DNA of 64,000 nt from Crossaster papposus (GCA_037893245.1 JBAIAA010001114.1:1-64000); one strand, 5' to 3'; positions 43,633-61,060 are shown, numbered from the stretch's first letter. Notes: generated by a model from the sequence alone, not told the origin. Made by a program: numbers and translations.

Positions 43633-45195
43633 TACAAACAAATTACTTGGCCTCCATATACAAAAACAAAAGGCTCTTTTCAGGGCCACCACATAATTAC
43701 AAGAGAGAAACGCCGCTGTCTGTCTGTTCTTCATTTTTAAATAAAGTTTTAAAAGAGACAAAGTTAGATATTACATTTGTAGATTTTCAATAACTTTTTA
43801 CTTACACGGCCATTTACATTTTCCACTTTTATTTACACTTTCACAGCCAAAGGCCCGCTGGGTTTGTCCAATAGCTTCGTTTATTTTGTAAAGAATCGCC
43901 TTCTCTTTTTCTGCTTATAAAAACATTGAGAAAGTGTTTGTTTTCATCCTCGCGCGGGTGTGTTTTAACGTGTATCCAGGTGACATTATTATGAAACTAG
44001 CTCATTAAATATGCAACGCGCGCACTGTGACTTCAACAAAGCAAAAAGAAATACGCGCTGTGTCTGTACTCTATATATACACGTACTACGCGTACTGTAC
44101 AGTACATGCATGTTCAGTTTGTAAAAGTACGTGAATGATATTATACCCGTGACCCAGCACATCAAAATCAAGAATAAGTCGGAAAATGACTTTCACAGAT
44201 ATAAATATAATAAGATGGGAAATTCAAGAAGCTTTGTAATGACATCCATCACAAGCCTTTAGCTCGGAAATTATTGGTTACGAGTTACAGACTAGGGATG
44301 GGTATCATTAGAAAGCCTATGGAATTTCAAATGTTACTATGTACATAACGCGAATTGTCATTTCCCGCTTATTAGTGATTTTGATATCCTGGGTCACATT
44401 TTCATGGATTTAACAAAAACATTGGAAATGTGGTGAGTTGACACTTCGCGTGTGGTCTATTAGCTTTGTTCTCGTGTTCCGTTTTACCTGGGCCCAATTT
44501 CGTAACAAATGTAAGCACACCAATTTGCTTAGCACGAAACATTTTCCTTGGCCAAACTGTCGTTTCCAAAAATGTCTGAAGATTTCCGAACACGTTTTGT
44601 TGACGGTCGGGTATTATCGTTAACGTTCGCGACTACAATTTCGACGTCTGGGTGTACACAATTAAATGGTCAGGCCATGGAACCAGACTATTTTCACCGC
44701 CCCCAAAGTGGGACATTTAGGTTCTGCTTGAAAACAAATAAACCGGCCTGAACGGTAAACGATCGAGGCGCGGTTGTGCCGAAGGGCGCCATCTATCGGC
44801 GCGCTCGTACCGGTAGGTCGGTGTAATTACAGCGGCGAGGCGCGGTGCAGCATGGCGATAATTATGATACCACTCGCATTTTTTCAGATTTTCAAGCGAC
44901 TTTTGGTTAAAAAAATGAATTTGTAAAAGAATATTGTCGATGTGTATGAAAATGTGTTATGAAAAACCCCCAAGATCATGAATATTGATGTAAATTAACG
45001 TGCCAAAAGTTGGTAATTTCTCTAAACGGGTTTTTTCGGGTTTGCGTCGGGCTCTGTGAGGAGTCCTTGTATTGATCCCAAATACACAAATTAGAAAAAG
45101 TAAAAAATGAATATTATTCGGATGAGAACAATGGTCGGGGGAATAAATTTGCATACATAATTCCAGAGCGCCCTATTGGTTCAATATCAATCGTT

Positions 45196-45382
45196 ATCGC
45201 TTCTCGGCCTTTTGGCTAAGATCATGTGTAGTATCTGTTCTTTTCAGCTTAATATCTGAAACGCTGTTCATCGAACAGCCAGTATATTAATCTGATTTTT
45301 GGATTTGGGCCGTGGAATAGAGGCTTGCCTCGTCCCGGCCATGGGTTGGCCCGGTATAGCAGTACATCCGGGATTCGGCCCA
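45196..45382 (+). ncRNA. U2: U2 spliceosomal snRNA, unit 8
   Basis: Same sequence and upstream region as the unit 1 copy. Confidence 0.96.
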
Positions 45383-45829
45383 CTCCCCTCGGGGAACATC
45401 AAATAATACAAAAACAGGTCTCGTCTATGTGTATTCCTATGTCGCATCACTTTTACAAGTTCTTTCTTCGCTTTACTTCGGGGCTTTCGTATATTTAAAC
45501 ATTTCAATACGTCTAAAGTAAATAATTGTATGAAGACCGATCTCTTTGTTTTTGGATGATTTCTGATGAAGGAGAAAAACAACAACAAAAACAAACAGGC
45601 CCTCTGCGTCTGGTTGTATATTTATTTGACGACGATGTATTAGATTTTCTTTATTTTTTCCCAATTTTTTTTAATTCATATGATTTCACATAATTGTAGA
45701 CTTTAGATTTGCTTTTTGTTTGTGGTCTTGTTTTAACTCTATTTTTGTTTGAAATACTGTATAGGTAATAATGCAGGGCCGTTTTGGATAGCATTTTTGT
45801 TGTAAGTGATAAAACCTCAAATAAAATAA

Positions 45830-46426
<597 letters not shown>

Positions 46427-46914
46427 ATGCATGCTACATGCAATTTTCAAACCAAACGGCTCTTTTCAGAGCCACCACGATTTCACAAAAAGAGATTGAT
46501 TCCAGGTTTTTATTTGTGTGTGTGTGTGTGTGTGTACTCTGTTATTATTTTAGCATTGTCTCAGGATTCAGTGTGGATTTTCCTCCCAGTGTCTATTAAG
46601 TTTTCCCTTTTCGTTTATTGCCCGTAATTATTTGTGGGATGTCTTTGTCGAAGACACGGCCCTTTTGTTTATTTTGGTAGCTGGGGGGAAATTAATTTGC
46701 TTGCAAAGTATCATGTACTCGTGGGTAATATTGACCGTATTGTTTCGGAGGGTAAATAAGTTGTGATCAGTGAAGCGTCTCGGCATGGTGTCCGAATTAC
46801 CAAATTGGAAGACTGCCCTTTGTTAGACTTCAGCCCGAGGATGCTATTCTCTAGTCTTAAGAGACGGCCTGTTCGTTGATTTGGCATTCACTTCTTATCT
46901 ACTCTTCAATCTGA

Positions 46915-47343
<429 letters not shown>

Positions 47344-47822
47344 GTCAAAGCTGTGTGCGCAAAACAAACCGAACGGCCCTTTTCAGGGCCAAAACTTTTT
47401 TAAAGAGAGATTAATTCCAATAGCGTTTTCTGTAGAGTTTGGAAAGTTAAATGCGGTTACTATTGGTGAATACGAATTTTAACTGGCCAGGGTTCCGGAG
47501 AACGGATTAATAAAATCATCAAGATTAGTCTCTATCCATTTTGTTTATTGATCTGTATCCTGGTTTTAGTTGTCTCCCCCCTATTTCTTTTACTTTTAAT
47601 TCTGTAAAAAAAAAAGAGGTAATTTCCTGGCCATGTACACAATTGTTTATGCAGTCGTTTTGTGTCATATTTTCGAAAACGGAAACTCTTCGTTACATTG
47701 GATGGCACGCAAGTTTCCCCTGCGTTTGGGGCAAAACAAATAATGTGTAAAACCACACCGGATTGTTGACGTTTACCGAATATAATAAATAATTGTATTA
47801 TTATTATTATTGTTATTATTAA

Positions 47823-47944
47823 TTGTTTGTTTGTTTGTTTGTTTGTTTGTTTGTTTGTTTGTTTGTTTGTTTGTTTGTTTGTTTGTTTGTTTGTTTGTTT
47901 GTTTGTTTGTTTGTTTGTTTGTTTGTTTGTTTGTTTGTTTGTTT
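47823..47944. repeat. (TTTG)n microsatellite, unit 8 (122 nt)
   Basis: 30.5 pure repeats, the longest allele, shared only with unit 9. Confidence 0.97.
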
Positions 47945-48145
47945 CTTGGTTTTCATTCGGAGAGATGGCTTTTGCCTTCAGTGCTAATGCGTGTCACTTT
48001 GCACGCGTACAGATTTCTTTACGCTTGGGTGATTGTGTGGACAATGCGTGTATGCCCAGAATCCTATCGTGTGCCATAAAAGTCGTCCCGGCATTTTTGA
48101 CCTTCCATTCGATCGCACGATCACATACACTCATCAACTCCAATC

Positions 48146-48482
<337 letters not shown>

Positions 48483-49554
48483 GGTGACCGAGAAGAAAAA
48501 AAACCACGAAAAACATAATAACCAAACGGCTCTTTTCAGAGCCAACACAATTTTAAAAAAGAGATGTGACTGTCCAATTTGTGTTACTAATTCAGTCAAT
48601 GTTCGTAGGTTTCACAACCGTTCGGGTAGTGTTCCCGTCTTTACAACCCCCCTGACCTTAAAAGGAGAAAAGAAGATCAACATTGACATTCTGTTCTCGT
48701 CGCCTTTGAAAACAAATATGTGACTTGAAAAGGCATGACGGGGAAAAGTATTTCGGTAGTATTTGGAGTTCTATTGTTTTACACACTTGTAAATGGCGAT
48801 TCGTTAGCTTTCCAATGATACCAAAAGTAGTTATGTACATCATTTAATTACAATGATATATACCACAGCAGGGCTGACAGTGCGCCGCCCAACTTTAGCG
48901 ATCGAATTTTTAAAACCAAAATATCGCTTTGACCAAAACAATTATACGCGTGCCCGCCAACAACGAAATTGACAAATGGGGGTCATTGTTCAATAAGCCT
49001 CAGTAAGTCACGTAAGAATTTCAAATGGCGGCACGGCCTTTTGTTATTCAGCACCTGTGCGCGCACTGGTTTCAGTTCATTCAGTCTCCATTACGAGAAG
49101 TAGTGGTTTCTTGTTTGATGTATGTTAAATATATGTGTTTGTCATTATCTCCGTGCAGACAAATCCGTGACAGTTTTCAATGCGGTATATGACGGCCGAT
49201 CTGCGGCCAGCGTGGGGGCAGGTCAATCGGTAGGCAACAGGGACACTCCGTCGGGATTACAGAAATCGTCTGAGAAAGCAGGTAAGCTTTTTGGGTGCTT
49301 TGGGTTTTTGCTGTTATGATTTCATCGCTTAGATTGAAGACAGACAGACAGACCTCGTTCAAAAAATGTATCTCTGTTTCCACGCATCAAAAAAATGGAT
49401 GCGGTGCACTCAACCGTACAGTCAGTGTGTCGCGCGTGATTGGCTACTTGGCGTGCTTCGGCCAATCCACCGGAACGCTATAACTAGTGCCGTCACCCCC
49501 CTCGTACGGCACTTTCACTGCAGATCGCAATCTACTGCCACCAACTACTTCAAG

Positions 49555-49932
49555 ATGACTGGACGAGGAAAGAGCGGAAAAGCAAGAAGCAAGGCCAGGA
49601 GCAGGTCCTCAAGGGCGGGACTGCAGTTCCCCGTGGGTCGTGTTCATCGATTTTTGCGAAGGGGCAACTACGCTGAGCGGGTTGGAGCCGGTGCACCGGT
49701 CTACCTGGCAGCCGTGATGGAATACCTGACCGCCGAGATCCTGGAGCTGGCCGGTAACGCAGCACGAGATAATAAGAAGACGAGAATTAACCCTCGACAC
49801 CTGCAGCTTGCTATACGCAACGACGAAGAGCTTAACAAGTTGATGAGTGGAGTTACCATCGCGCAAGGCGGTGTGCTTCCCAACATCCAGCAAGTACTTC
49901 TGCCCAAAAAGACCGCCAAAGTATCAAAGTAA
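49555..49932 (+). CDS. H2A: Histone H2A, unit 8
   Basis: Intact and identical to unit 1. Stem-loop 49972-49987. Confidence 0.98.
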   Translation: MTGRGKSGKARSKARSRSSRAGLQFPVGRVHRFLRRGNYAERVGAGAPVYLAAVMEYLTAEILELAGNAARDNKKTRINPRHLQLAIRNDEELNKLMSGVTIAQGGVLPNIQQVLLPKKTAKVSK

Positions 49933-51495
49933 TACAAACAAATTACTTGGCCTCCATATACAAAAACAAAAGGCTCTTTTCAGGGCCACCACATAATTAC
50001 AAGAGAGAAACGCCGCTGTCTGTCTGTTCTTCATTTTTAAATAAAGTTTTAAAAGAGACAAAGTTAGATATTACATTTGTAGATTTTCAATAACTTTTTA
50101 CTTACACGGCCATTTACATTTTCCACTTTTATTTACACTTTCACAGCCAAAGGCCCGCTGGGTTTGTCCAATAGCTTCGTTTATTTTGTAAAGAATCGCC
50201 TTCTCTTTTTCTGCTTATAAAAACATTGAGAAAGTGTTTGTTTTCATCCTCGCGCGGGTGTGTTTTAACGTGTATCCAGGTGACATTATTATGAAACTAG
50301 CTCATTAAATATGCAACGCGCGCACTGTGACTTCAACAAAGCAAAAAGAAATACGCGCTGTGTCTGTACTCTATATATACACGTACTACGCGTACTGTAC
50401 AGTACATGCATGTTCAGTTTGTAAAAGTACGTGAATGATATTATACCCGTGACCCAGCACATCAAAATCAAGAATAAGTCGGAAAATGACTTTCACAGAT
50501 ATAAATATAATAAGATGGGAAATTCAAGAAGCTTTGTAATGACATCCATCACAAGCCTTTAGCTCGGAAATTATTGGTTACGAGTTACAGACTAGGGATG
50601 GGTATCATTAGAAAGCCTATGGAATTTCAAATGTTACTATGTACATAACGCGAATTGTCATTTCCCGCTTATTAGTGATTTTGATATCCTGGGTCACATT
50701 TTCATGGATTTAACAAAAACATTGGAAATGTGGTGAGTTGACACTTCGCGTGTGGTCTATTAGCTTTGTTCTCGTGTTCCGTTTTACCTGGGCCCAATTT
50801 CGTAACAAATGTAAGCACACCAATTTGCTTAGCACGAAACATTTTCCTTGGCCAAACTGTCGTTTCCAAAAATGTCTGAAGATTTCCGAACACGTTTTGT
50901 TGACGGTCGGGTATTATCGTTAACGTTCGCGACTACAATTTCGACGTCTGGGTGTACACAATTAAATGGTCAGGCCATGGAACCAGACTATTTTCACCGC
51001 CCCCAAAGTGGGACATTTAGGTTCTGCTTGAAAACAAATAAACCGGCCTGAACGGTAAACGATCGAGGCGCGGTTGTGCCGAAGGGCGCCATCTATCGGC
51101 GCGCTCGTACCGGTAGGTCGGTGTAATTACAGCGGCGAGGCGCGGTGCAGCATGGCGATAATTATGATACCACTCGCATTTTTTCAGATTTTCAAGCGAC
51201 TTTTGGTTAAAAAAATGAATTTGTAAAAGAATATTGTCGATGTGTATGAAAATGTGTTATGAAAAACCCCCAAGATCATGAATATTGATGTAAATTAACG
51301 TGCCAAAAGTTGGTAATTTCTCTAAACGGGTTTTTTCGGGTTTGCGTCGGGCTCTGTGAGGAGTCCTTGTATTGATCCCAAATACACAAATTAGAAAAAG
51401 TAAAAAATGAATATTATTCGGATGAGAACAATGGTCGGGGGAATAAATTTGCATACATAATTCCAGAGCGCCCTATTGGTTCAATATCAATCGTT

Positions 51496-51682
51496 ATCGC
51501 TTCTCGGCCTTTTGGCTAAGATCATGTGTAGTATCTGTTCTTTTCAGCTTAATATCTGAAACGCTGTTCATCGAACAGCCAGTATATTAATCTGATTTTT
51601 GGATTTGGGCCGTGGAATAGAGGCTTGCCTCGTCCCGGCCATGGGTTGGCCCGGTATAGCAGTACATCCGGGATTCGGCCCA
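51496..51682 (+). ncRNA. U2: U2 spliceosomal snRNA, unit 9
   Basis: Same sequence and upstream region as the unit 1 copy. Confidence 0.96.
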
Positions 51683-52129
51683 CTCCCCTCGGGGAACATC
51701 AAATAATACAAAAACAGGTCTCGTCTATGTGTATTCCTATGTCGCATCACTTTTACAAGTTCTTTCTTCGCTTTACTTCGGGGCTTTCGTATATTTAAAC
51801 ATTTCAATACGTCTAAAGTAAATAATTGTATGAAGACCGATCTCTTTGTTTTTGGATGATTTCTGATGAAGGAGAAAAACAACAACAAAAACAAACAGGC
51901 CCTCTGCGTCTGGTTGTATATTTATTTGACGACGATGTATTAGATTTTCTTTATTTTTTCCCAATTTTTTTTAATTCATATGATTTCACATAATTGTAGA
52001 CTTTAGATTTGCTTTTTGTTTGTGGTCTTGTTTTAACTCTATTTTTGTTTGAAATACTGTATAGGTAATAATGCAGGGCCGTTTTGGATAGCATTTTTGT
52101 TGTAAGTGATAAAACCTCAAATAAAATAA

Positions 52130-52726
<597 letters not shown>

Positions 52727-53214
52727 ATGCATGCTACATGCAATTTTCAAACCAAACGGCTCTTTTCAGAGCCACCACGATTTCACAAAAAGAGATTGAT
52801 TCCAGGTTTTTATTTGTGTGTGTGTGTGTGTGTGTACTCTGTTATTATTTTAGCATTGTCTCAGGATTCAGTGTGGATTTTCCTCCCAGTGTCTATTAAG
52901 TTTTCCCTTTTCGTTTATTGCCCGTAATTATTTGTGGGATGTCTTTGTCGAAGACACGGCCCTTTTGTTTATTTTGGTAGCTGGGGGGAAATTAATTTGC
53001 TTGCAAAGTATCATGTACTCGTGGGTAATATTGACCGTATTGTTTCGGAGGGTAAATAAGTTGTGATCAGTGAAGCGTCTCGGCATGGTGTCCGAATTAC
53101 CAAATTGGAAGACTGCCCTTTGTTAGACTTCAGCCCGAGGATGCTATTCTCTAGTCTTAAGAGACGGCCTGTTCGTTGATTTGGCATTCACTTCTTATCT
53201 ACTCTTCAATCTGA

Positions 53215-53643
<429 letters not shown>

Positions 53644-54122
53644 GTCAAAGCTGTGTGCGCAAAACAAACCGAACGGCCCTTTTCAGGGCCAAAACTTTTT
53701 TAAAGAGAGATTAATTCCAATAGCGTTTTCTGTAGAGTTTGGAAAGTTAAATGCGGTTACTATTGGTGAATACGAATTTTAACTGGCCAGGGTTCCGGAG
53801 AACGGATTAATAAAATCATCAAGATTAGTCTCTATCCATTTTGTTTATTGATCTGTATCCTGGTTTTAGTTGTCTCCCCCCTATTTCTTTTACTTTTAAT
53901 TCTGTAAAAAAAAAAGAGGTAATTTCCTGGCCATGTACACAATTGTTTATGCAGTCGTTTTGTGTCATATTTTCGAAAACGGAAACTCTTCGTTACATTG
54001 GATGGCACGCAAGTTTCCCCTGCGTTTGGGGCAAAACAAATAATGTGTAAAACCACACCGGATTGTTGACGTTTACCGAATATAATAAATAATTGTATTA
54101 TTATTATTATTGTTATTATTAA

Positions 54123-54244
54123 TTGTTTGTTTGTTTGTTTGTTTGTTTGTTTGTTTGTTTGTTTGTTTGTTTGTTTGTTTGTTTGTTTGTTTGTTTGTTT
54201 GTTTGTTTGTTTGTTTGTTTGTTTGTTTGTTTGTTTGTTTGTTT
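54123..54244. repeat. (TTTG)n microsatellite, unit 9 (122 nt)
   Basis: 30.5 pure repeats, same allele as unit 8. Confidence 0.97.
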
Positions 54245-54445
54245 CTTGGTTTTCATTCGGAGAGATGGCTTTTGCCTTCAGTGCTAATGCGTGTCACTTT
54301 GCACGCGTACAGATTTCTTTACGCTTGGGTGATTGTGTGGACAATGCGTGTATGCCCAGAATCCTATCGTGTGCCATAAAAGTCGTCCCGGCATTTTTGA
54401 CCTTCCATTCGATCGCACGATCACATACACTCATCAACTCCAATC

Positions 54446-54814
54446 ATGGCTCCTAAAGTTAGCGGAAAAGGCCAGAAGAAGGCAGGCAACACCAAGGCTC
54501 CGGTCAGCATAAACAAGAAGAGGCGCCGGCGTCGCAAGGAGAGCTACGGCATCTACATCTACAAAGTCATGAAACAGGTGCACCCCGACACAGGAATCTC
54601 AAGCAAGGCAATGAGCATCATGAACAGCTTTGTCAACGACGTGTTTGAGCGCATCGCCGGGGAATCTTCTCGCCTTGCCCACTACAACAAGAAGTCGACC
54701 ATCTCAAGTCGTGAAGTGCAGACTGCAGTACGTCTTATCCTCCCGGGAGAGCTTGCCAAGCATGCAGTCAGCGAAGGGACCAAGGCCGTCACCAAGTATA
54801 CTACTTCAAAATAG
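54446..54814 (+). CDS. H2B: Histone H2B, unit 9
   Basis: Intact and identical to unit 1. Stem-loop 54860-54875. Confidence 0.99.
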   Translation: MAPKVSGKGQKKAGNTKAPVSINKKRRRRRKESYGIYIYKVMKQVHPDTGISSKAMSIMNSFVNDVFERIAGESSRLAHYNKKSTISSREVQTAVRLILPGELAKHAVSEGTKAVTKYTTSK

Positions 54815-55886
54815 GGTGACCGAGAAGAAAAAAAACCACGAAAAACATAATAACCAAACGGCTCTTTTCAGAGCCAACACAATTTTAAAAAAGAGATGTG
54901 ACTGTCCAATTTGTGTTACTAATTCAGTCAATGTTCGTAGGTTTCACAACCGTTCGGGTAGTGTTCCCGTCTTTACAACCCCCCTGACCTTAAAAGGAGA
55001 AAAGAAGATCAACATTGACATTCTGTTCTCGTCGCCTTTGAAAACAAATATGTGACTTGAAAAGGCATGACGGGGAAAAGTATTTCGGTAGTATTTGGAG
55101 TTCTATTGTTTTACACACTTGTAAATGGCGATTCGTTAGCTTTCCAATGATACCAAAAGTAGTTATGTACATCATTTAATTACAATGATATATACCACAG
55201 CAGGGCTGACAGTGCGCCGCCCAACTTTAGCGATCGAATTTTTAAAACCAAAATATCGCTTTGACCAAAACAATTATACGCGTGCCCGCCAACAACGAAA
55301 TTGACAAATGGGGGTCATTGTTCAATAAGCCTCAGTAAGTCACGTAAGAATTTCAAATGGCGGCACGGCCTTTTGTTATTCAGCACCTGTGCGCGCACTG
55401 GTTTCAGTTCATTCAGTCTCCATTACGAGAAGTAGTGGTTTCTTGTTTGATGTATGTTAAATATATGTGTTTGTCATTATCTCCGTGCAGACAAATCCGT
55501 GACAGTTTTCAATGCGGTATATGACGGCCGATCTGCGGCCAGCGTGGGGGCAGGTCAATCGGTAGGCAACAGGGACACTCCGTCGGGATTACAGAAATCG
55601 TCTGAGAAAGCAGGTAAGCTTTTTGGGTGCTTTGGGTTTTTGCTGTTATGATTTCATCGCTTAGATTGAAGACAGACAGACAGACCTCGTTCAAAAAATG
55701 TATCTCTGTTTCCACGCATCAAAAAAATGGATGCGGTGCACTCAACCGTACAGTCAGTGTGTCGCGCGTGATTGGCTACTTGGCGTGCTTCGGCCAATCC
55801 ACCGGAACGCTATAACTAGTGCCGTCACCCCCCTCGTACGGCACTTTCACTGCAGATCGCAATCTACTGCCACCAACTACTTCAAG

Positions 55887-56264
55887 ATGACTGGACGAGG
55901 AAAGAGCGGAAAAGCAAGAAGCAAGGCCAGGAGCAGGTCCTCAAGGGCGGGACTGCAGTTCCCCGTGGGTCGTGTTCATCGATTTTTGCGAAGGGGCAAC
56001 TACGCTGAGCGGGTTGGAGCCGGTGCACCGGTCTACCTGGCAGCCGTGATGGAATACCTGACCGCCGAGATCCTGGAGCTGGCCGGTAACGCAGCACGAG
56101 ATAATAAGAAGACGAGAATTAACCCTCGACACCTGCAGCTTGCTATACGCAACGACGAAGAGCTTAACAAGTTGATGAGTGGAGTTACCATCGCGCAAGG
56201 CGGTGTGCTTCCCAACATCCAGCAAGTACTTCTGCCCAAAAAGACCGCCAAAGTATCAAAGTAA
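55887..56264 (+). CDS. H2A: Histone H2A, unit 9
   Basis: Intact and identical to unit 1; the last H2A in the window. Stem-loop 56304-56319. Confidence 0.98.
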   Translation: MTGRGKSGKARSKARSRSSRAGLQFPVGRVHRFLRRGNYAERVGAGAPVYLAAVMEYLTAEILELAGNAARDNKKTRINPRHLQLAIRNDEELNKLMSGVTIAQGGVLPNIQQVLLPKKTAKVSK

Positions 56265-57827
56265 TACAAACAAATTACTTGGCCTCCATATACAAAAACA
56301 AAAGGCTCTTTTCAGGGCCACCACATAATTACAAGAGAGAAACGCCGCTGTCTGTCTGTTCTTCATTTTTAAATAAAGTTTTAAAAGAGACAAAGTTAGA
56401 TATTACATTTGTAGATTTTCAATAACTTTTTACTTACACGGCCATTTACATTTTCCACTTTTATTTACACTTTCACAGCCAAAGGCCCGCTGGGTTTGTC
56501 CAATAGCTTCGTTTATTTTGTAAAGAATCGCCTTCTCTTTTTCTGCTTATAAAAACATTGAGAAAGTGTTTGTTTTCATCCTCGCGCGGGTGTGTTTTAA
56601 CGTGTATCCAGGTGACATTATTATGAAACTAGCTCATTAAATATGCAACGCGCGCACTGTGACTTCAACAAAGCAAAAAGAAATACGCGCTGTGTCTGTA
56701 CTCTATATATACACGTACTACGCGTACTGTACAGTACATGCATGTTCAGTTTGTAAAAGTACGTGAATGATATTATACCCGTGACCCAGCACATCAAAAT
56801 CAAGAATAAGTCGGAAAATGACTTTCACAGATATAAATATAATAAGATGGGAAATTCAAGAAGCTTTGTAATGACATCCATCACAAGCCTTTAGCTCGGA
56901 AATTATTGGTTACGAGTTACAGACTAGGGATGGGTATCATTAGAAAGCCTATGGAATTTCAAATGTTACTATGTACATAACGCGAATTGTCATTTCCCGC
57001 TTATTAGTGATTTTGATATCCTGGGTCACATTTTCATGGATTTAACAAAAACATTGGAAATGTGGTGAGTTGACACTTCGCGTGTGGTCTATTAGCTTTG
57101 TTCTCGTGTTCCGTTTTACCTGGGCCCAATTTCGTAACAAATGTAAGCACACCAATTTGCTTAGCACGAAACATTTTCCTTGGCCAAACTGTCGTTTCCA
57201 AAAATGTCTGAAGATTTCCGAACACGTTTTGTTGACGGTCGGGTATTATCGTTAACGTTCGCGACTACAATTTCGACGTCTGGGTGTACACAATTAAATG
57301 GTCAGGCCATGGAACCAGACTATTTTCACCGCCCCCAAAGTGGGACATTTAGGTTCTGCTTGAAAACAAATAAACCGGCCTGAACGGTAAACGATCGAGG
57401 CGCGGTTGTGCCGAAGGGCGCCATCTATCGGCGCGCTCGTACCGGTAGGTCGGTGTAATTACAGCGGCGAGGCGCGGTGCAGCATGGCGATAATTATGAT
57501 ACCACTCGCATTTTTTCAGATTTTCAAGCGACTTTTGGTTAAAAAAATGAATTTGTAAAAGAATATTGTCGATGTGTATGAAAATGTGTTATGAAAAACC
57601 CCCAAGATCATGAATATTGATGTAAATTAACGTGCCAAAAGTTGGTAATTTCTCTAAACGGGTTTTTTCGGGTTTGCGTCGGGCTCTGTGAGGAGTCCTT
57701 GTATTGATCCCAAATACACAAATTAGAAAAAGTAAAAAATGAATATTATTCGGATGAGAACAATGGTCGGGGGAATAAATTTGCATACATAATTCCAGAG
57801 CGCCCTATTGGTTCAATATCAATCGTT

Positions 57828-58014
57828 ATCGCTTCTCGGCCTTTTGGCTAAGATCATGTGTAGTATCTGTTCTTTTCAGCTTAATATCTGAAACGCTGTT
57901 CATCGAACAGCCAGTATATTAATCTGATTTTTGGATTTGGGCCGTGGAATAGAGGCTTGCCTCGTCCCGGCCATGGGTTGGCCCGGTATAGCAGTACATC
58001 CGGGATTCGGCCCA
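57828..58014 (+). ncRNA. U2: U2 spliceosomal snRNA, unit 10
   Basis: Same sequence as the unit 1 copy with the normal upstream octamer region. Confidence 0.96.
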
Positions 58015-58461
58015 CTCCCCTCGGGGAACATCAAATAATACAAAAACAGGTCTCGTCTATGTGTATTCCTATGTCGCATCACTTTTACAAGTTCTTTCTT
58101 CGCTTTACTTCGGGGCTTTCGTATATTTAAACATTTCAATACGTCTAAAGTAAATAATTGTATGAAGACCGATCTCTTTGTTTTTGGATGATTTCTGATG
58201 AAGGAGAAAAACAACAACAAAAACAAACAGGCCCTCTGCGTCTGGTTGTATATTTATTTGACGACGATGTATTAGATTTTCTTTATTTTTTCCCAATTTT
58301 TTTTAATTCATATGATTTCACATAATTGTAGACTTTAGATTTGCTTTTTGTTTGTGGTCTTGTTTTAACTCTATTTTTGTTTGAAATACTGTATAGGTAA
58401 TAATGCAGGGCCGTTTTGGATAGCATTTTTGTTGTAAGTGATAAAACCTCAAATAAAATAA

Positions 58462-59058
<597 letters not shown>

Positions 59059-59546
59059 ATGCATGCTACATGCAATTTTCAAACCAAACGGCTCTTTTCA
59101 GAGCCACCACGATTTCACAAAAAGAGATTGATTCCAGGTTTTTATTTGTGTGTGTGTGTGTGTGTGTACTCTGTTATTATTTTAGCATTGTCTCAGGATT
59201 CAGTGTGGATTTTCCTCCCAGTGTCTATTAAGTTTTCCCTTTTCGTTTATTGCCCGTAATTATTTGTGGGATGTCTTTGTCGAAGACACGGCCCTTTTGT
59301 TTATTTTGGTAGCTGGGGGGAAATTAATTTGCTTGCAAAGTATCATGTACTCGTGGGTAATATTGACCGTATTGTTTCGGAGGGTAAATAAGTTGTGATC
59401 AGTGAAGCGTCTCGGCATGGTGTCCGAATTACCAAATTGGAAGACTGCCCTTTGTTAGACTTCAGCCCGAGGATGCTATTCTCTAGTCTTAAGAGACGGC
59501 CTGTTCGTTGATTTGGCATTCACTTCTTATCTACTCTTCAATCTGA

Positions 59547-59975
<429 letters not shown>

Positions 59976-60454
59976 GTCAAAGCTGTGTGCGCAAAACAAA
60001 CCGAACGGCCCTTTTCAGGGCCAAAACTTTTTTAAAGAGAGATTAATTCCAATAGCGTTTTCTGTAGAGTTTGGAAAGTTAAATGCGGTTACTATTGGTG
60101 AATACGAATTTTAACTGGCCAGGGTTCCGGAGAACGGATTAATAAAATCATCAAGATTAGTCTCTATCCATTTTGTTTATTGATCTGTATCCTGGTTTTA
60201 GTTGTCTCCCCCCTATTTCTTTTACTTTTAATTCTGTAAAAAAAAAAGAGGTAATTTCCTGGCCATGTACACAATTGTTTATGCAGTCGTTTTGTGTCAT
60301 ATTTTCGAAAACGGAAACTCTTCGTTACATTGGATGGCACGCAAGTTTCCCCTGCGTTTGGGGCAAAACAAATAATGTGTAAAACCACACCGGATTGTTG
60401 ACGTTTACCGAATATAATAAATAATTGTATTATTATTATTATTGTTATTATTAA

Positions 60455-60568
60455 TTGTTTGTTTGTTTGTTTGTTTGTTTGTTTGTTTGTTTGTTTGTTT
60501 GTTTGTTTGTTTGTTTGTTTGTTTGTTTGTTTGTTTGTTTGTTTGTTTGTTTGTTTGTTTGTTTGTTT
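60455..60568. repeat. (TTTG)n microsatellite, unit 10 (114 nt)
   Basis: 28.5 pure repeats. A unit-specific substitution (A at 60593) lies 25 nt downstream. Confidence 0.97.
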
Positions 60569-60769
60569 CTTGGTTTTCATTCGGAGAGATGGATTTTGCC
60601 TTCAGTGCTAATGCGTGTCACTTTGCACGCGTACAGATTTCTTTACGCTTGGGTGATTGTGTGGACAATGCGTGTATGCCCAGAATCCTATCGTGTGCCA
60701 TAAAAGTCGTCCCGGCATTTTTGACCTTCCATTCGATCGCACGATCACATACACTCATCAACTCCAATC

Positions 60770-60846
60770 ATGGCTCCTAAAGTTAGCGGAAAAGGCCAGA
60801 AGAAGGCAGGCAACACCAAGGCTCCGGTCAGCATAAACAAGAAGAG
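60770..60846 (+). pseudogene. H2B: Histone H2B, unit 10, truncated and fused to U2
   Basis: The H2B promoter, leader and first 25 codons (to KAPVSINKK) are intact. The sequence then jumps to the region 31 bases upstream of a U2 gene. AGAG at 60843-60846 is common to both parents, and AGAG(G)CGCC extends the near-identity. The H2B frame continues through the residual U2 upstream sequence and into the U2 RNA, stopping at TGA 60935-60937 after 55 codons. The histone fold, H2B stem-loop and all of H2A are lost. An mRNA from this promoter would lack its own histone 3' processing site. Confidence 0.95.
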
Positions 60847-60873
60847 CGCCCTATTGGTTCAATATCAATCGTT

Positions 60874-61060
60874 ATCGCTTCTCGGCCTTTTGGCTAAGAT
60901 CATGTGTAGTATCTGTTCTTTTCAGCTTAATATCTGAAACGCTGTTCATCGAACAGCCAGTATATTAATCTGATTTTTGGATTTGGGCCGTGGAATAGAG
61001 GCTTGCCTCGTCCCGGCCATGGGTTGGCCCGGTATAGCAGTACATCCGGGATTCGGCCCA
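60874..61060 (+). ncRNA. U2: U2 spliceosomal snRNA, unit 11, promoter replaced
   Basis: The RNA sequence is complete and matches the other copies. Only the last 31 nt of its normal upstream sequence remain, including the ATTGG at 60853-60857. The octamer and the region where the proximal element should lie are replaced by H2B coding sequence. The H2B TATA box and cap motif lie 140 to 170 nt upstream. The gene may be silent or transcribed only as part of an H2B-initiated RNA. Confidence 0.9.
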
